Below are positions 17,009 through 25,737 of a DNA stretch of 64,000 nucleotides, piece by piece. Numbering within the stretch: the stretch's first letter is position 1; each line of letters opens with the position of its first letter. The notes under the pieces are model-generated. The model had not been told where the DNA came from. It was given only the letters and a program-made list of their open reading frames with translations, and did no database searches. A program made the position numbers and the translations under genes. Source of the DNA: Galbitalea sp036271795. Its GTDB lineage: Bacteria; Actinomycetota; Actinomycetes; Actinomycetales; Microbacteriaceae. The DNA is taken from NCBI GenBank assembly GCA_036271795.1, contig DATAZY010000047.1:11409-75408 (forward strand). Direction: 5' to 3'.

Positions 17009-17491
17009 CTAGTTGGCTTGCGAGGCTTCGCGCAGGTAGGCCGCCCAGGCCTCGCCGCGGTCGCGCTGCCAGGTCGCCCAATCGACCGGATGGCCGCGGA
17101 GCAGACCCTCCAACTGGTCGAAGTTGCTCTGCCAGTACGCATAGGTGCTGGCGAGAAGTCTCGGATCGGTATCCACTCGCAGCGCGAGCCGAAGCTCCGT
17201 GGTGCTGCCGCGTGTTCCGCCAGGATGCGACATCAGGGTGAATTCGAGGCTTCCGATGTTGTCGGTGTCAATCGCGAGGCGCTGGCGCGGTTCGAGCGCG
17301 GTGATGACGCCATTCGTCGGGGCGAGACTGGCTCCGCTTAGCCAGTTAAGCCAGTATTCACCGCCCACCCGCAGGTCAATTCGCGCAGCGGCGAGCCAGC
17401 CCTCGACGAGGACATCGTCCACCAGGGCGTCCCAGACAATGGACGCCGGCAGGTCGTATTCACGAGAAAACTCAAGGTCGCTCGTCGGCAC
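17009..17491 (-). CDS. SRPBCC (AHSA1-like) domain protein
   Basis: The 160-residue protein has the START/SRPBCC lipid-binding fold signature of the AHSA1 subgroup: SREYDLPASIVWDALVDD (residues 8-25), GGEYWLNWLSG near 45, and a C-terminal helix ending FDQLEGLLRGHPVDW. Such proteins bind hydrophobic ligands in a cavity; the ligand is unknown. Start is GTG at 17489-17491. It lies 29 bases upstream of deoC on the same strand and may belong to that operon, but a functional link is not obvious. It is divergent from the ROK kinase gene. Confidence 0.8.
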   Translation of the reverse strand: MPTSDLEFSREYDLPASIVWDALVDDVLVEGWLAAARIDLRVGGEYWLNWLSGASLAPTNGVITALEPRQRLAIDTDNIGSLEFTLMSHPGGTRGSTTELRLALRVDTDPRLLASTYAYWQSNFDQLEGLLRGHPVDWATWQRDRGEAWAAYLREASQAN

Positions 17492-17559
17492 CAGCCAAGT
17501 TTACGGCTGGTGGTACTGCGCGAACGGGATAACGCTTCCGATTCGCTACGCTCGGGGCC

Positions 17560-18486
17560 ATGACACTTGCCCTCGCGATCGATTTCGGCGGTACCAAGGT
17601 CGCTGCGGCACTCGTCGACGACACCGGCTCTGTGCTGCCGGACACCCGTTTTCGTGAGCCCACCGGCCACCAGGCAACCTCCGCACAACTCGCCTCGGCC
17701 GTCGACTCTGTAGTCGATTCTGTGCTTGCGCTGATACCGGCCGGGACGAAACTGCGGGGCGCAGGCATCGGTTGCGCCGGTCCTATTGATGTGACTCGCG
17801 GTCTGGTCAGCCCGCTGAATATTCCAGCCTGGCGCGACTATCCGCTGCTCCGGCACGTCCAGTCGAAACTCGGCGACGTACCCGTATTGCTTCGAATGGA
17901 CGGGCTCTGCATCACCCTTGCGGAACACTGGGTTGGCGCCGCGAGGGGCTACAACAACGTAATGGGGATGGTCGTCTCGACCGGGGTCGGCGGCGGACTC
18001 ATCCTCGACGGGCTGACGGTGCCTGGGCCGACCGGGAACGCGGGGCACGTCGGCCACCTCGAGGTGGGTGGATTCTCGGACCGGTGCGCGTGTGGCGGAA
18101 CCGGCTGCGTCGAGGCGATCGCATCGGGACCGAAGAGCGTCGCCTGGGCGCGGAGCCAGGGCTGGACCGGAGCGACCGGAGAAGATCTCGGAACCAGCTA
18201 CGCCGCAGGCGACGAAATCGCGATCGCCGCCGTCAAGCGTGCGGGGAGCGCCGTGGGCCACGCCATCGCATCTGCGACATCCCTGAATGATCTGGAGATC
18301 GTCGCCATCGGTGGAGGCTTCTCGCATGTCACGCCGGACCTGTTCGATTTCATTCGCGCGGGCATCGAGGAACGCGTCGCCTTCGAGTTCGTGAGAAAGG
18401 TCAAGGTCGTACCGTCCGGGCTATCCGACGATGGGCCGCTGATCGGTGCCGCGGCACTGATCCACCGGCCCGAAATGCTGCCGTAG
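17560..18486 (+). CDS. ROK-family sugar kinase, glucokinase-like
   Basis: ROK proteins include glucokinases, N-acylhexosamine kinases and repressors. The phosphate-binding motif IDFGGTKVAAALVDD (residues 4-18), GIGCAGPID near 70, a glycine-rich GVGGGLILDG near 143, and the ROK zinc motif CACGGTGCVEAIASG (near 177) are present. There is no N-terminal helix-turn-helix, so it is a kinase rather than a repressor. The phospho-acceptor Asp is expected in RMDGLCITLAEHW near 112; family members with glucose specificity usually have Asn before it (ND), here MDG, so the sugar specificity is uncertain. Confidence 0.85.
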   Translation: MTLALAIDFGGTKVAAALVDDTGSVLPDTRFREPTGHQATSAQLASAVDSVVDSVLALIPAGTKLRGAGIGCAGPIDVTRGLVSPLNIPAWRDYPLLRHVQSKLGDVPVLLRMDGLCITLAEHWVGAARGYNNVMGMVVSTGVGGGLILDGLTVPGPTGNAGHVGHLEVGGFSDRCACGGTGCVEAIASGPKSVAWARSQGWTGATGEDLGTSYAAGDEIAIAAVKRAGSAVGHAIASATSLNDLEIVAIGGGFSHVTPDLFDFIRAGIEERVAFEFVRKVKVVPSGLSDDGPLIGAAALIHRPEMLP

Positions 18487-18500
18487 TCGCGAGCCGGGCT

Positions 18501-19754
18501 CTAAGCGGGAGTGCGTGGAAGTCCGCGCCGCGCGAGATCGTCCTCGAGAAAACGGTTTCGCGACAGGATGAAACCGGCCGGCACGCAGGACAGCGACGCC
18601 ACGAGAAGAAACACAATCGACGCGCTCCAGGCGCCCGTCGCCTGGTGCAGCAGGCCGAATGCCAGCGGACTGACGGCAGCGATGATGTAGCCGACCCCCT
18701 GGGTAAACCCACTGAGCGCGACGGAACCCGCGTGTGTGCGGGTGCGGCGATTGATGAGCAGGAGAGCGAGCGGGAACAGCAGTCCACCGAAACCTCCGAA
18801 GATCACCCAGACAGCTGTCCCGACCGCCGGCAGGATAAGCAGCCCCAGATCGGAGATGACCATCGCCACCGCCGCGATGTAAATCAGGATGCCGACATTC
18901 TTCATTCGCACCGCGATGGCCGGGATGACCAGCGCACACGGAAATCCAACGATTGCGTAGAGGGCGAGCAGCGAACCGGCATTGCCTGCGCTCACGTGGG
19001 CCGAATCCATCAACAGGCTTGGCAACCAGGCGAATGCGGCGTAGACGTTGATGCTCGAGACCGAGAAGGTGATCATGATCGCCCACGCGAGGGGAGAGCG
19101 GAACAGTGTGCTTTCGAGCGCTGGCTCTGACTCGACCACCTCGTCGTCGGACTCGCGCGCACGTCGCCGCGCCCGCGCGTGGGCACGAGCCGCAACGATC
19201 CATGGGATGACCGCGGTCAGCGCCAGAGCGGCCCACACGCACAGGGATGCGCGCCAGCCGAAGGTCGTCGCCACCGGCACAGCGGCGAGCGCCGGGAGCG
19301 ATGTGCTGAACGAGATGAGGACCACGTAGAGACTCGTGACCTGGGTCATCCGGTCCGGGAAGTACCGCTTGACCAGCGGAGGCAGCAAGACATTGCCGAT
19401 GCCCGCCCCGAGGAGCGCGAGGGCCGTGCCGGCAACGAGGATTGCGGAGTTGGGCGCGAACGCGCGGGCGAGTTGGCCGAGGATCATGGCGCCTACCGCC
19501 ATGAGGAGCAGAAACTCGAGCCCGATGCGGCGGGAAAGTGCTGGTGTGATGAGTCCGGCGAGCGCAAACATGAGCGGTGGCGCAGCGCCGATGACGCCGA
19601 TGACGACCGCGCTCAGCGGAACGTCGCGTGAAATCAGGTTGCTAATCGGGGAAAGCGCCGCGACGACAGTTCTCAGGTTGAGGGCGACCAGCAGGATGCC
19701 CAGCAAGGCTGCCGTTCGTCCCGCCCAGAGTGGAAGGCGACGGTCGGAAGGCAC
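18501..19754 (-). CDS. MFS transporter of the CynX/NimT type
   Basis: The 417-residue protein has about twelve hydrophobic segments and the start NLRTVVAALSPISNLI typical of CynX/NimT (cyanate/nitroimidazole) transporters, which differ from drug antiporters. Conserved features include GAGIGNVLLPPLVKRYFPDR near residue 118 between the two halves, and TGAWSASIVFLLVASL near the end. The loop between helices 6 and 7 is Arg-rich (ARAHARARRRARE). The transported substrate cannot be deduced. Start is GTG at 19752-19754. It follows ribF by 27 bases on the same strand. Confidence 0.8.
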   Translation of the reverse strand: MPSDRRLPLWAGRTAALLGILLVALNLRTVVAALSPISNLISRDVPLSAVVIGVIGAAPPLMFALAGLITPALSRRIGLEFLLLMAVGAMILGQLARAFAPNSAILVAGTALALLGAGIGNVLLPPLVKRYFPDRMTQVTSLYVVLISFSTSLPALAAVPVATTFGWRASLCVWAALALTAVIPWIVAARAHARARRRARESDDEVVESEPALESTLFRSPLAWAIMITFSVSSINVYAAFAWLPSLLMDSAHVSAGNAGSLLALYAIVGFPCALVIPAIAVRMKNVGILIYIAAVAMVISDLGLLILPAVGTAVWVIFGGFGGLLFPLALLLINRRTRTHAGSVALSGFTQGVGYIIAAVSPLAFGLLHQATGAWSASIVFLLVASLSCVPAGFILSRNRFLEDDLARRGLPRTPA

Positions 19755-19781
19755 CCCGCAAGCTTAGGCGGGCGCGGAGGC

Positions 19782-20732
19782 TTAGCCCGGAGCGGGGACG
19801 GCGAGAATCGCGCGCACCTGCTGCTCGTCGGCGTGCATCTGGGTAGCGAGGGCATCCGCGGACTCGAATTTGTTCATCGGACGGATGTAGCCCACGAACT
19901 CCAGCTCGATCGGCTGCCCGTAAAGGTCGAAGCTCTGGTCGAGCAGGTGCGCCTCGACCTGCTTCTGCGGCACTCCCTCGAAGGTCGGATTGTTGCCGAT
20001 CGACACGGCGGCCCCAAAGCGTCCCGCCGGAACGGTGGCCCAGGTCGCATACACGCCGTCCCGCGGAATGAAGCCCTCAATATCTGGCGACAGGTTCGCG
20101 GTTGGGTAGCCGAGCGATCGGCCGCGCTGTTCACCGTGGACGACGGTGGACCGGATGCTGTGCAGGCGCCCGAGTTGGGCGGCGGCCGTGCCGACGTCGC
20201 CAGCGTCAAGGAGTTCGCGAATCCAGGTCGACGATGCGCGCCTCGGTTCGCTCCCGCCTGCGGCGACCTCGGGAATGTGTCGTACCTCGAAGTCGTAGCG
20301 CTTGCCGAGACGATCGAGGAGCTCGACGTTGCCGCTCCCCCGCACTCCGAACCGGAAGTCGGCGCCGACCAACACCACTTTCGCCTGCAGCGCGCCCACC
20401 AGCACGGACTCGACGAACTCTTCCGGCGGCTGCGACGCCAGCGCCTGGTCGAAGGCGAGAACGAGGGTCGCATCTACTCCGGCGGCCTCGAGCAGTTCCA
20501 GCTTTTGGGCGTTGCTGACGAGTGACACCGGACACTTCTCGGGCGCGAGCAGGCTGAGCGGATTGCGATCGAATGTCACGACGCCAGCTACCAGTCCTCG
20601 CTCGGCCGCCACCGACTTCAACTCCGAAATCACGGCGCGATGGCCCGGATGCACGCCGTCGAACTTGCCGATGGTGATCGCACTCGGCCCGAAGCCGGTC
20701 GGCACGGCGCCCAGGCCCTCGAAAACCTGCAT
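19782..20732 (-). CDS. ribF: Bifunctional riboflavin kinase/FAD synthetase
   Basis: RibF makes FMN from riboflavin and then FAD. The N-terminal FAD synthetase domain has the nucleotidyltransferase motif GKFDGVHPGHRAVI (residues about 23-36) and SWIREL-like STWIRELLDAGDV near 168. The C-terminal riboflavin kinase domain shows VVHGEQRGRSLGYPTANL (near 195-212) and the catalytic-region EFVGYIRPMNKFES near 280. Length of 316 residues is normal. In many bacteria ribF follows truB, and here the two are separated by two small membrane-protein genes on the same strand. Confidence 0.95.
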   Translation of the reverse strand: MQVFEGLGAVPTGFGPSAITIGKFDGVHPGHRAVISELKSVAAERGLVAGVVTFDRNPLSLLAPEKCPVSLVSNAQKLELLEAAGVDATLVLAFDQALASQPPEEFVESVLVGALQAKVVLVGADFRFGVRGSGNVELLDRLGKRYDFEVRHIPEVAAGGSEPRRASSTWIRELLDAGDVGTAAAQLGRLHSIRSTVVHGEQRGRSLGYPTANLSPDIEGFIPRDGVYATWATVPAGRFGAAVSIGNNPTFEGVPQKQVEAHLLDQSFDLYGQPIELEFVGYIRPMNKFESADALATQMHADEQQVRAILAVPAPG

Positions 20733-20733
20733 G

Positions 20734-21186
20734 TCAGTTGCCCGTGACTACTGCACGACGGCTGCGCAGCCAGAGCATCCCAAGGATGGGGAGCACGACA
20801 GGGATGAATACGTATCCGATTCCATACGACGACCACACCGTTCCATCGGCGACATCCGGCACGTTCGCCGGACCGGCGAAGATGGCAGGGAGGACAAGGC
20901 TCAATGTGCCGATGATCAGCACTCCCGCCAACTCGAAGCTGATGGTGACCCAGGCGACGCGATACCAGCTGCGACCCGGAGCGATCAGCGCAACCGTAGC
21001 GAGGATGTAAATGACTCCGGAGACCGCGGAGAGAATGATCGGAAGTCGAGCGGACGGATGGGACGAGTAATACATGGCCATCTGGTAGACCGCACGGGAT
21101 GTCGCACCAATTGCCAGGATGGCGTAAACCACGATCAGTACTCGACCGACACCGAGGGATCGGCGTTGAGCTGGTGGGTTGGACAT
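20734..21186 (-). CDS. Four-helix membrane protein of unknown function
   Basis: ATG at 21184-21186 gives 150 residues: a short polar start (MSNPPAQRRSLGVGR), then hydrophobic segments near residues 15-35, 50-68, 78-100 and 118-138. The loop between helices 3 and 4 contains FAGPANVPDVADGTVWSSYGIGY. I do not recognise a family. The gene ends one base before ribF starts and lies ten bases downstream of another small membrane-protein gene, so it is part of the truB-ribF transcription unit. Confidence 0.7.
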   Translation of the reverse strand: MSNPPAQRRSLGVGRVLIVVYAILAIGATSRAVYQMAMYYSSHPSARLPIILSAVSGVIYILATVALIAPGRSWYRVAWVTISFELAGVLIIGTLSLVLPAIFAGPANVPDVADGTVWSSYGIGYVFIPVVLPILGMLWLRSRRAVVTGN

Positions 21187-21196
21187 CGTTCCAACC

Positions 21197-21565
21197 CTAT
21201 TGCGTCTGTACCGTCCAGATGATGTTCATGCGCACCACCATGACGGCGATCGTCAGGCATGCGATCCCGAGCACGACCGTCGCCCAACGATCCCGCTCGA
21301 GGAGCGCCCAGACCCCGGCCAGGAGCGGGATGATGAGCGCCACGATGAGGTAGATGTAGAACTCGATCAGGTTGCCGGTCGGTGAGTTGCCGACCAGCGG
21401 TGCGACAATCGCGATCACCAGCTGAGCAAGCAGAAGCACCTCGACGAGTGCAACCGCGCCCATTGACAGGTCACCGGGCTTCACGCGAAACAGCCCAAGC
21501 ACGACGCACAGCACACCGGCCGCCGCAGCGATCGCAACCTCCACAACGGCATACCATTCGATCAC
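21197..21565 (-). CDS. Small integral membrane protein
   Basis: The 122-residue product has about four hydrophobic helices and begins MIEWYAVVEVAIAAAAGVLC. Its ATG overlaps the truB stop by four bases (ATGA), implying translational coupling. It ends ten bases before the next small membrane-protein gene. I do not recognise a family. Conserved placement inside a truB-ribF unit suggests genuine expression, but no function can be inferred. Confidence 0.75.
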   Translation of the reverse strand: MIEWYAVVEVAIAAAAGVLCVVLGLFRVKPGDLSMGAVALVEVLLLAQLVIAIVAPLVGNSPTGNLIEFYIYLIVALIIPLLAGVWALLERDRWATVVLGIACLTIAVMVVRMNIIWTVQTQ

Positions 21566-22476
21566 GCGCGCCCCGCCGTCCCGTCAAGATTTCTTGGTGT
21601 CGTCGGGAAGTTGACCAGAACGCGCGCAACCCCAGCGCTCGTCGACACCAACCCGGTGAGAACTCCATTCTGTCCGATCGCCGCGATCGGGCCGGGCGAA
21701 TCCGTGAGATCCGGCGCGAGGCGAGCCAGTTTCGGCCGCTTGCCCTGTTGCAGTTCGATGGCCTCGGTCTCGCTCAGCTGCACCGACGGGAAGAGCTTCT
21801 GCGCGACCGACGCGGGCGCAAGCAGGCCCGCCATCAGGCCGTCTCCCAGCATCCCGGAATCGTCAACACGAAAGGGTCCGATTCTGGTGCGACGGAGGCT
21901 GGTCAGGTGGCCACCAACGCCGAGGGCGGCACCGAGATCGCGGGCGAGGGCGCGGATGTAGGTGCCGGACGAGCACTCGATCCGGACATCCAGCTCGCCG
22001 GGTCGCATGGCAAGCACGTCAAACGCGGTGACCGTGACCTCGCGGGCGACGAGCGTGAACTCCTCGCCATCGTGCACCCGGTCATACGACCGCTTGCCGT
22101 CGACCTTGATTGCACTCACAGAACTCGGAACCTGCCGGATCTCGCCGGTCAGCGGCACGATTGCCGTCGCGATCTGCCCGGCGGTAACCCCGCTGGCATC
22201 GATCGCCTCGCCGATGGGATCGCCCTCCGCATCATCCGTCGTCGTCGCGAATCCCAGGCGAATGGTGGCCAGGTATTCCTTGTCGAGACCGACCAGATAG
22301 GTAAGAAGCCTGGTCGAACTGTCGATTCCAAGAACCAGCAGGCCGGTTGCCATCGGATCGAGCGTGCCCGCGTGGCCAACCTTGCGAGTTCCTGCAAGCT
22401 TGCGTACCCGGGAGACGACGTCGTGACTCGTGATGCCGCCCGGCTTGTCAACAAGCAGGATGCCGGACGTGCTCAC
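21562..22476 (-). CDS. truB: tRNA pseudouridine(55) synthase
   Basis: TruB converts U55 in the tRNA T-loop to pseudouridine. Motifs: GILLVDKPGGITSHDVV (residues 5-21) and the catalytic Asp in KVGHAGTLDPMATGLL (near 42), followed by the RLLTYLVGLDKEY segment and VSAIKVDGKRSYD near 118. At 304 residues length is normal. The start is an ATG overlapping the TetR stop by four bases, and the stop overlaps the next membrane-protein gene by four bases. truB is usually found near rbfA and infB; here it is about 7 kb away from them. Confidence 0.95.
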   Translation of the reverse strand: MSTSGILLVDKPGGITSHDVVSRVRKLAGTRKVGHAGTLDPMATGLLVLGIDSSTRLLTYLVGLDKEYLATIRLGFATTTDDAEGDPIGEAIDASGVTAGQIATAIVPLTGEIRQVPSSVSAIKVDGKRSYDRVHDGEEFTLVAREVTVTAFDVLAMRPGELDVRIECSSGTYIRALARDLGAALGVGGHLTSLRRTRIGPFRVDDSGMLGDGLMAGLLAPASVAQKLFPSVQLSETEAIELQQGKRPKLARLAPDLTDSPGPIAAIGQNGVLTGLVSTSAGVARVLVNFPTTPRNLDGTAGRA

Positions 22477-23099
22477 GCGTGAGTATGCGGCTGGTGGATG
22501 CGGCGCTCGAGCAACAGGCCGAGCTTGTCGGGCATCGCGGTTTCGAGCAGTTCGCGGGCGTCCGGATTCGTGTCGTATTCGTCCGTCATCCGCAGGCCGA
22601 TCAGGGTGTTGAGCATCATCCCGTGAGCGAGAAAGTCGGATGCCTCCTCCGGCGCCATCCCCGCTTCGTCCTTGAGAAAGGAGTAGACCTCGAGGAAGCC
22701 GGCACGAGCCACCTTGCCTACTTCGGGATCGGCGCCGAGGACAAAGCCGTGCATGAGCGAGAGCAAAAGCCCCCGGTCGGTGAGCAGATCCGCGTACGCC
22801 ACGCCGAGACGATGGTGCACCGGCTCAGGCGCGGTGTCGGCGAGGGCACGATGAAACGCCGCCATGAGGGTGTCGAGTGCTCGCTGCAGAACGGCAAGGA
22901 ACAGCTTCTCCTTGGTACCGAAGATGCGCACGACGTAGGGCTGGCTCACGCCTGCCGCCGTCGCAACCTGATCGGTGGTTGTACCGGCGTAGCCACGCTG
23001 GCCGAAGACGGCCGTCGCGGCTTCGAGCACCAGGATCCGGCGCTCGTCCGAGGCCATCCTGGTTGCCGGCACTACCGCTTCTGACGTCACGCTTGACAT
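22473..23099 (-). CDS. TetR/AcrR family transcriptional regulator
   Basis: The N-terminal helix-turn-helix is typical of TetR proteins: ILVLEAATAVFGQRGYAGTTTDQVATAAGVSQPYVVRIFGTKEKLF (residues about 22-67). The C-terminal ligand domain is helical. It is divergent from an MFS drug exporter with 70 bases between them that hold two inverted repeats, so repression of the exporter and of itself is the likely role. Its stop overlaps the truB start (ATGA), so readthrough could link exporter control with truB transcription. The inducer is unknown. Confidence 0.9.
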   Translation of the reverse strand: MSSVTSEAVVPATRMASDERRILVLEAATAVFGQRGYAGTTTDQVATAAGVSQPYVVRIFGTKEKLFLAVLQRALDTLMAAFHRALADTAPEPVHHRLGVAYADLLTDRGLLLSLMHGFVLGADPEVGKVARAGFLEVYSFLKDEAGMAPEEASDFLAHGMMLNTLIGLRMTDEYDTNPDARELLETAMPDKLGLLLERRIHQPHTHA

Positions 23100-23105
23100 G
23101 GTATC

Positions 23106-23147
23106 AGTTGATAACTAATCTCGACATAAGTAATCGTTCAATAACTT
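23106..23147. promoter_or_regulatory. Candidate TetR operators in the divergent promoter region
   Basis: AGTTGATAACT (23106-23116) is a near-palindrome with AGTT/AACT arms. A 20-bp imperfect palindrome follows at 23128-23147 (AAGT-N12-ACTT, 14 of 20 positions symmetrical). Both lie between the divergent regulator and exporter genes in an AT-rich stretch. Two sites in a shared promoter fit autoregulation by a TetR protein. Confidence 0.5.
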
Positions 23148-23169
23148 CTTACTCGTTCAGGAGCGCACA

Positions 23170-24615
23170 ATGACTCTCACAGACGCGACACCAAGGGACT
23201 CGCCGTCGGCAGTCGAGACGGCGACACCCGGCCGTCGCCGCATCCCCGTCTGGCTGGCAATTGTGGCCGCCAGCATCCCGATGTTCATGGCGAGCCTCGA
23301 CAACCTGGTGATGACCAATGCACTTCCGGTCATCCACCGCGACCTCGGCGCATCCGTCGAGCAGTTGCAGTGGTTCGTCAACGCGTACACGCTGAGCTTC
23401 GCAACGTTCATCCTGCTGTCCGTCGCACTCGCCGACCGCTACGGCCGCCGCACCGTCTTCGTGATCGGCATCACGATCTTCACGCTCGCGTCTGTCGCCG
23501 CCGGATTCAGCACGACGCCTGGCGAACTCATCGCCGCCCGCGCGGTCCAGGGTGTCGGCGGGGCGGCGCTACTGCCACTCTCCCTCACTCTTCTCGCCGG
23601 ATCGGTCCCGGCGCGGCTGCGCCCGCTCGCGATCGGAATCTGGGGCGGTGTCGCGGGTCTCGGTGTCGCGCTCGGTCCGCTCATTGGCGGCGCGGTCGTC
23701 GAGGGCTGGGACTGGCAGGCAATCTTCTGGATCAACGTTCCGGTTGGCATCATCGCCGTACCGCTCGTGCTCCTGGCGCTCCCGAACAGCTTCGGCGCCA
23801 AGGTGCGCGCGGATGTTCTCGGGGTGATCCTCGTCGGACTCAGCGTGCTGGGCATCGTCTTCGGTATCGTGCGAGGCAACGACGCCGGCTGGCACAGCAC
23901 CCAGGTCCTGACCGGTCTCATCGGAGGTGGCGTGGCGCTGATCGTCTTCCTGTGGTGGGAGACGCGCACGGCAACCCCGCTCATTCCGTTGCGACTGTTC
24001 AGGGATCGCAGCTTCTCCGTCGCCAACATCGTCGGCTTTGGGTTCAGCTTCGGCATGTTCGGATCTGTCTTCATCCTGATCCAGTTCCTGCAGGTCGTTC
24101 AGGGTGCAAGTCCACTGCAGGCCGCGTACGAGACGACTCCGTGGACTATGGCGCCCATGATCGTTGCTCCTCTCGCCGGCATCTTTGCCGGAAGAATCGG
24201 AACACGCACGCTGATCTTCGCCGGACTCGTCTGCCAGTCGGTCGCCCTGTTCTGGCTCTCCGCGACCATGAGCGCGACGACACCGTACACGGTCATGCTG
24301 TACCCGTTCATCCTCGCCGGAATCGGCATGGGTCTCGTGTTCTCGCCGTCTTCAACGGCTGTGCTCGCCACCATGCGTGAGCAGGACCGCGCGAAGGCCA
24401 GCGGCGTGAACTCGACCGTTCGGGAAATCGGTGTTGCTCTCGGGATTGCCGTTCTCGTGGCGGTGTTTACGGGACTCAACGGACAGCTGACGCCGACCGG
24501 TTACGTCAGCGCTGCTGCTCCCGCTGTACTCGTCGGAGCCGCCGTTGTGGCAGCCACGGCGATCGCCTCACTCTTTCTGCCCTCGGGAAAGCTGCCAAGA
24601 AAACTCGCCGCATAG
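23170..24615 (+). CDS. DHA2-type (14-helix) MFS drug:proton antiporter
   Basis: The protein has about fourteen hydrophobic segments and belongs to the EmrB/QacA group. Motif D1-like LDNLVMTNALPVIHRDLGAS (residues 40-59), motif A LADRYGRRTVF (near 88) and antiporter motif C GVALGPLIGGAVV (near 170) are all visible, the last being diagnostic for exporters. A Shine-Dalgarno GAG precedes ATG at 23170. The divergent TetR gene and candidate operators suggest substrate-induced expression. Likely substrates are cationic or amphipathic drugs, but the range is unknown. Confidence 0.9.
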   Translation: MTLTDATPRDSPSAVETATPGRRRIPVWLAIVAASIPMFMASLDNLVMTNALPVIHRDLGASVEQLQWFVNAYTLSFATFILLSVALADRYGRRTVFVIGITIFTLASVAAGFSTTPGELIAARAVQGVGGAALLPLSLTLLAGSVPARLRPLAIGIWGGVAGLGVALGPLIGGAVVEGWDWQAIFWINVPVGIIAVPLVLLALPNSFGAKVRADVLGVILVGLSVLGIVFGIVRGNDAGWHSTQVLTGLIGGGVALIVFLWWETRTATPLIPLRLFRDRSFSVANIVGFGFSFGMFGSVFILIQFLQVVQGASPLQAAYETTPWTMAPMIVAPLAGIFAGRIGTRTLIFAGLVCQSVALFWLSATMSATTPYTVMLYPFILAGIGMGLVFSPSSTAVLATMREQDRAKASGVNSTVREIGVALGIAVLVAVFTGLNGQLTPTGYVSAAAPAVLVGAAVVAATAIASLFLPSGKLPRKLAA

Positions 24616-24660
24616 AAGAGGGCGTCTAGGGCGGAGCGGGTCACCCGTAGGATCGACAGC

Positions 24661-25644
24661 ATGCGGATTGGCGTCATCGGAGCGGGAGCTGTCGGTGGCG
24701 CCATCGCTGCTCTGTTAGCCAGGGGCGGCCACGAGGTCGAGGTGACCGCTCGCGGTGCTCACCTTGCGGCGATTCAGGCCGAGGGCATCCAGCTGACCGG
24801 GCCCTGGGGAGATTTCACAACGGGCGTCACCGCTGGTGAATTGCTCACCCGGGCACCGGAGCTCGCGATCGTGGCAACCAAGGCCCAGGATGCTCGCGCC
24901 GCGATCCTCGGAAACGGCAAGCTGCTGAACGGCATCCCGGTCGTCGTTGTACAGAACGGGCTCGAAGGCGTCGCCGCTACCGGCTCACTTCTCCCCCGCT
25001 CGGACGTCCTTGGCGCGCTGGCGATGTATGCGTCGTCGCTCGTCGAGCCCGGCCAGATCGCGATTACCACGCCTGGCGTGACCTATGTCGGCGGTGGTCA
25101 AGACCTTCCCACCCGCTTCGTGGTCGGCATCCTGAACGACGTCATGCCGACGGAGATGATTTCCAACTTCGTGGGGGCACAGTGGACCAAGCTGTTCGTC
25201 AACCAGATCAATGCCCTGCCCGCGATCACCGGGCTCAGCGTGCAGGAGGTCATCGGCATTCGTGGGCTGCGGCGCATCCTGACCCGCAGCATGCAGGAAA
25301 ACGTTCACATCGGGATGGCGTCGCACATCAAGTTCGCGCGACTGCAGGGCCTCAGCAACGCGCGGCTGCGCACGTTTGCCAGGACGCCGCTCCCCTTCGC
25401 GGAAACGCTTCCAAAGCTGATGGCGCGGCGCATGGGTGCGACCCCGAATCCCGGATCGACGCTGCAGAGCATCCGCCGGGACCGCAAGACCGAGGTCGAC
25501 TACCTCAACGGTGCCGTACTGGCCGCGGCCGCACAGGTCGGGCTCGCCGTCCCTGTCAATGCGGCGATCGTCGAGCTCGTCCACGAGGTGGAGCAGACAC
25601 ACACGTTTGTGACGCCAGAGCAGGTAGTCGCGAGGATCGGTTAG
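24661..25644 (+). CDS. 2-dehydropantoate 2-reductase family protein
   Basis: Ketopantoate reductase (PanE/ApbA) makes pantoate for coenzyme A using NADPH. The N-terminal Rossmann motif is IGVIGAGAVGGAIAALLARGG (GxGxxG at residues 7-12). The catalytic lysine region is AQWTKLFVNQINALPAITG (near 178), and the C-terminal substrate motif is SIRRDRKTEVDYLNG near 275, as in PanE. At 327 residues it is slightly longer than E. coli PanE. Several paralogues with other 2-oxo acid substrates exist in actinobacteria, so the panE symbol is withheld. ATG at 24661. Confidence 0.8.
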   Translation: MRIGVIGAGAVGGAIAALLARGGHEVEVTARGAHLAAIQAEGIQLTGPWGDFTTGVTAGELLTRAPELAIVATKAQDARAAILGNGKLLNGIPVVVVQNGLEGVAATGSLLPRSDVLGALAMYASSLVEPGQIAITTPGVTYVGGGQDLPTRFVVGILNDVMPTEMISNFVGAQWTKLFVNQINALPAITGLSVQEVIGIRGLRRILTRSMQENVHIGMASHIKFARLQGLSNARLRTFARTPLPFAETLPKLMARRMGATPNPGSTLQSIRRDRKTEVDYLNGAVLAAAAQVGLAVPVNAAIVELVHEVEQTHTFVTPEQVVARIG

Positions 25645-25689
25645 GCGAAACGACAGCCGCCGGATCGTTTCCTAGGGCGCAGGTCAATG

Positions 25690-25710
25690 GCGCCGCGGGG
25701 GCGGCGGCGC
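25690..25710 (-). repeat. REP-like palindromic unit
   Basis: Reading the minus strand, GCGCCGC, a seven-base loop CGCCCCC, then GCGGCGC: a perfect 7-bp stem. It lies between the convergent ketopantoate-reductase-like and uridine-kinase-like genes and belongs to the same 21-bp family as four copies between nusA and ylxR. Confidence 0.75.
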
Positions 25711-25737
25711 TCAATCAGCACAGTGGCACCCAAAAAA

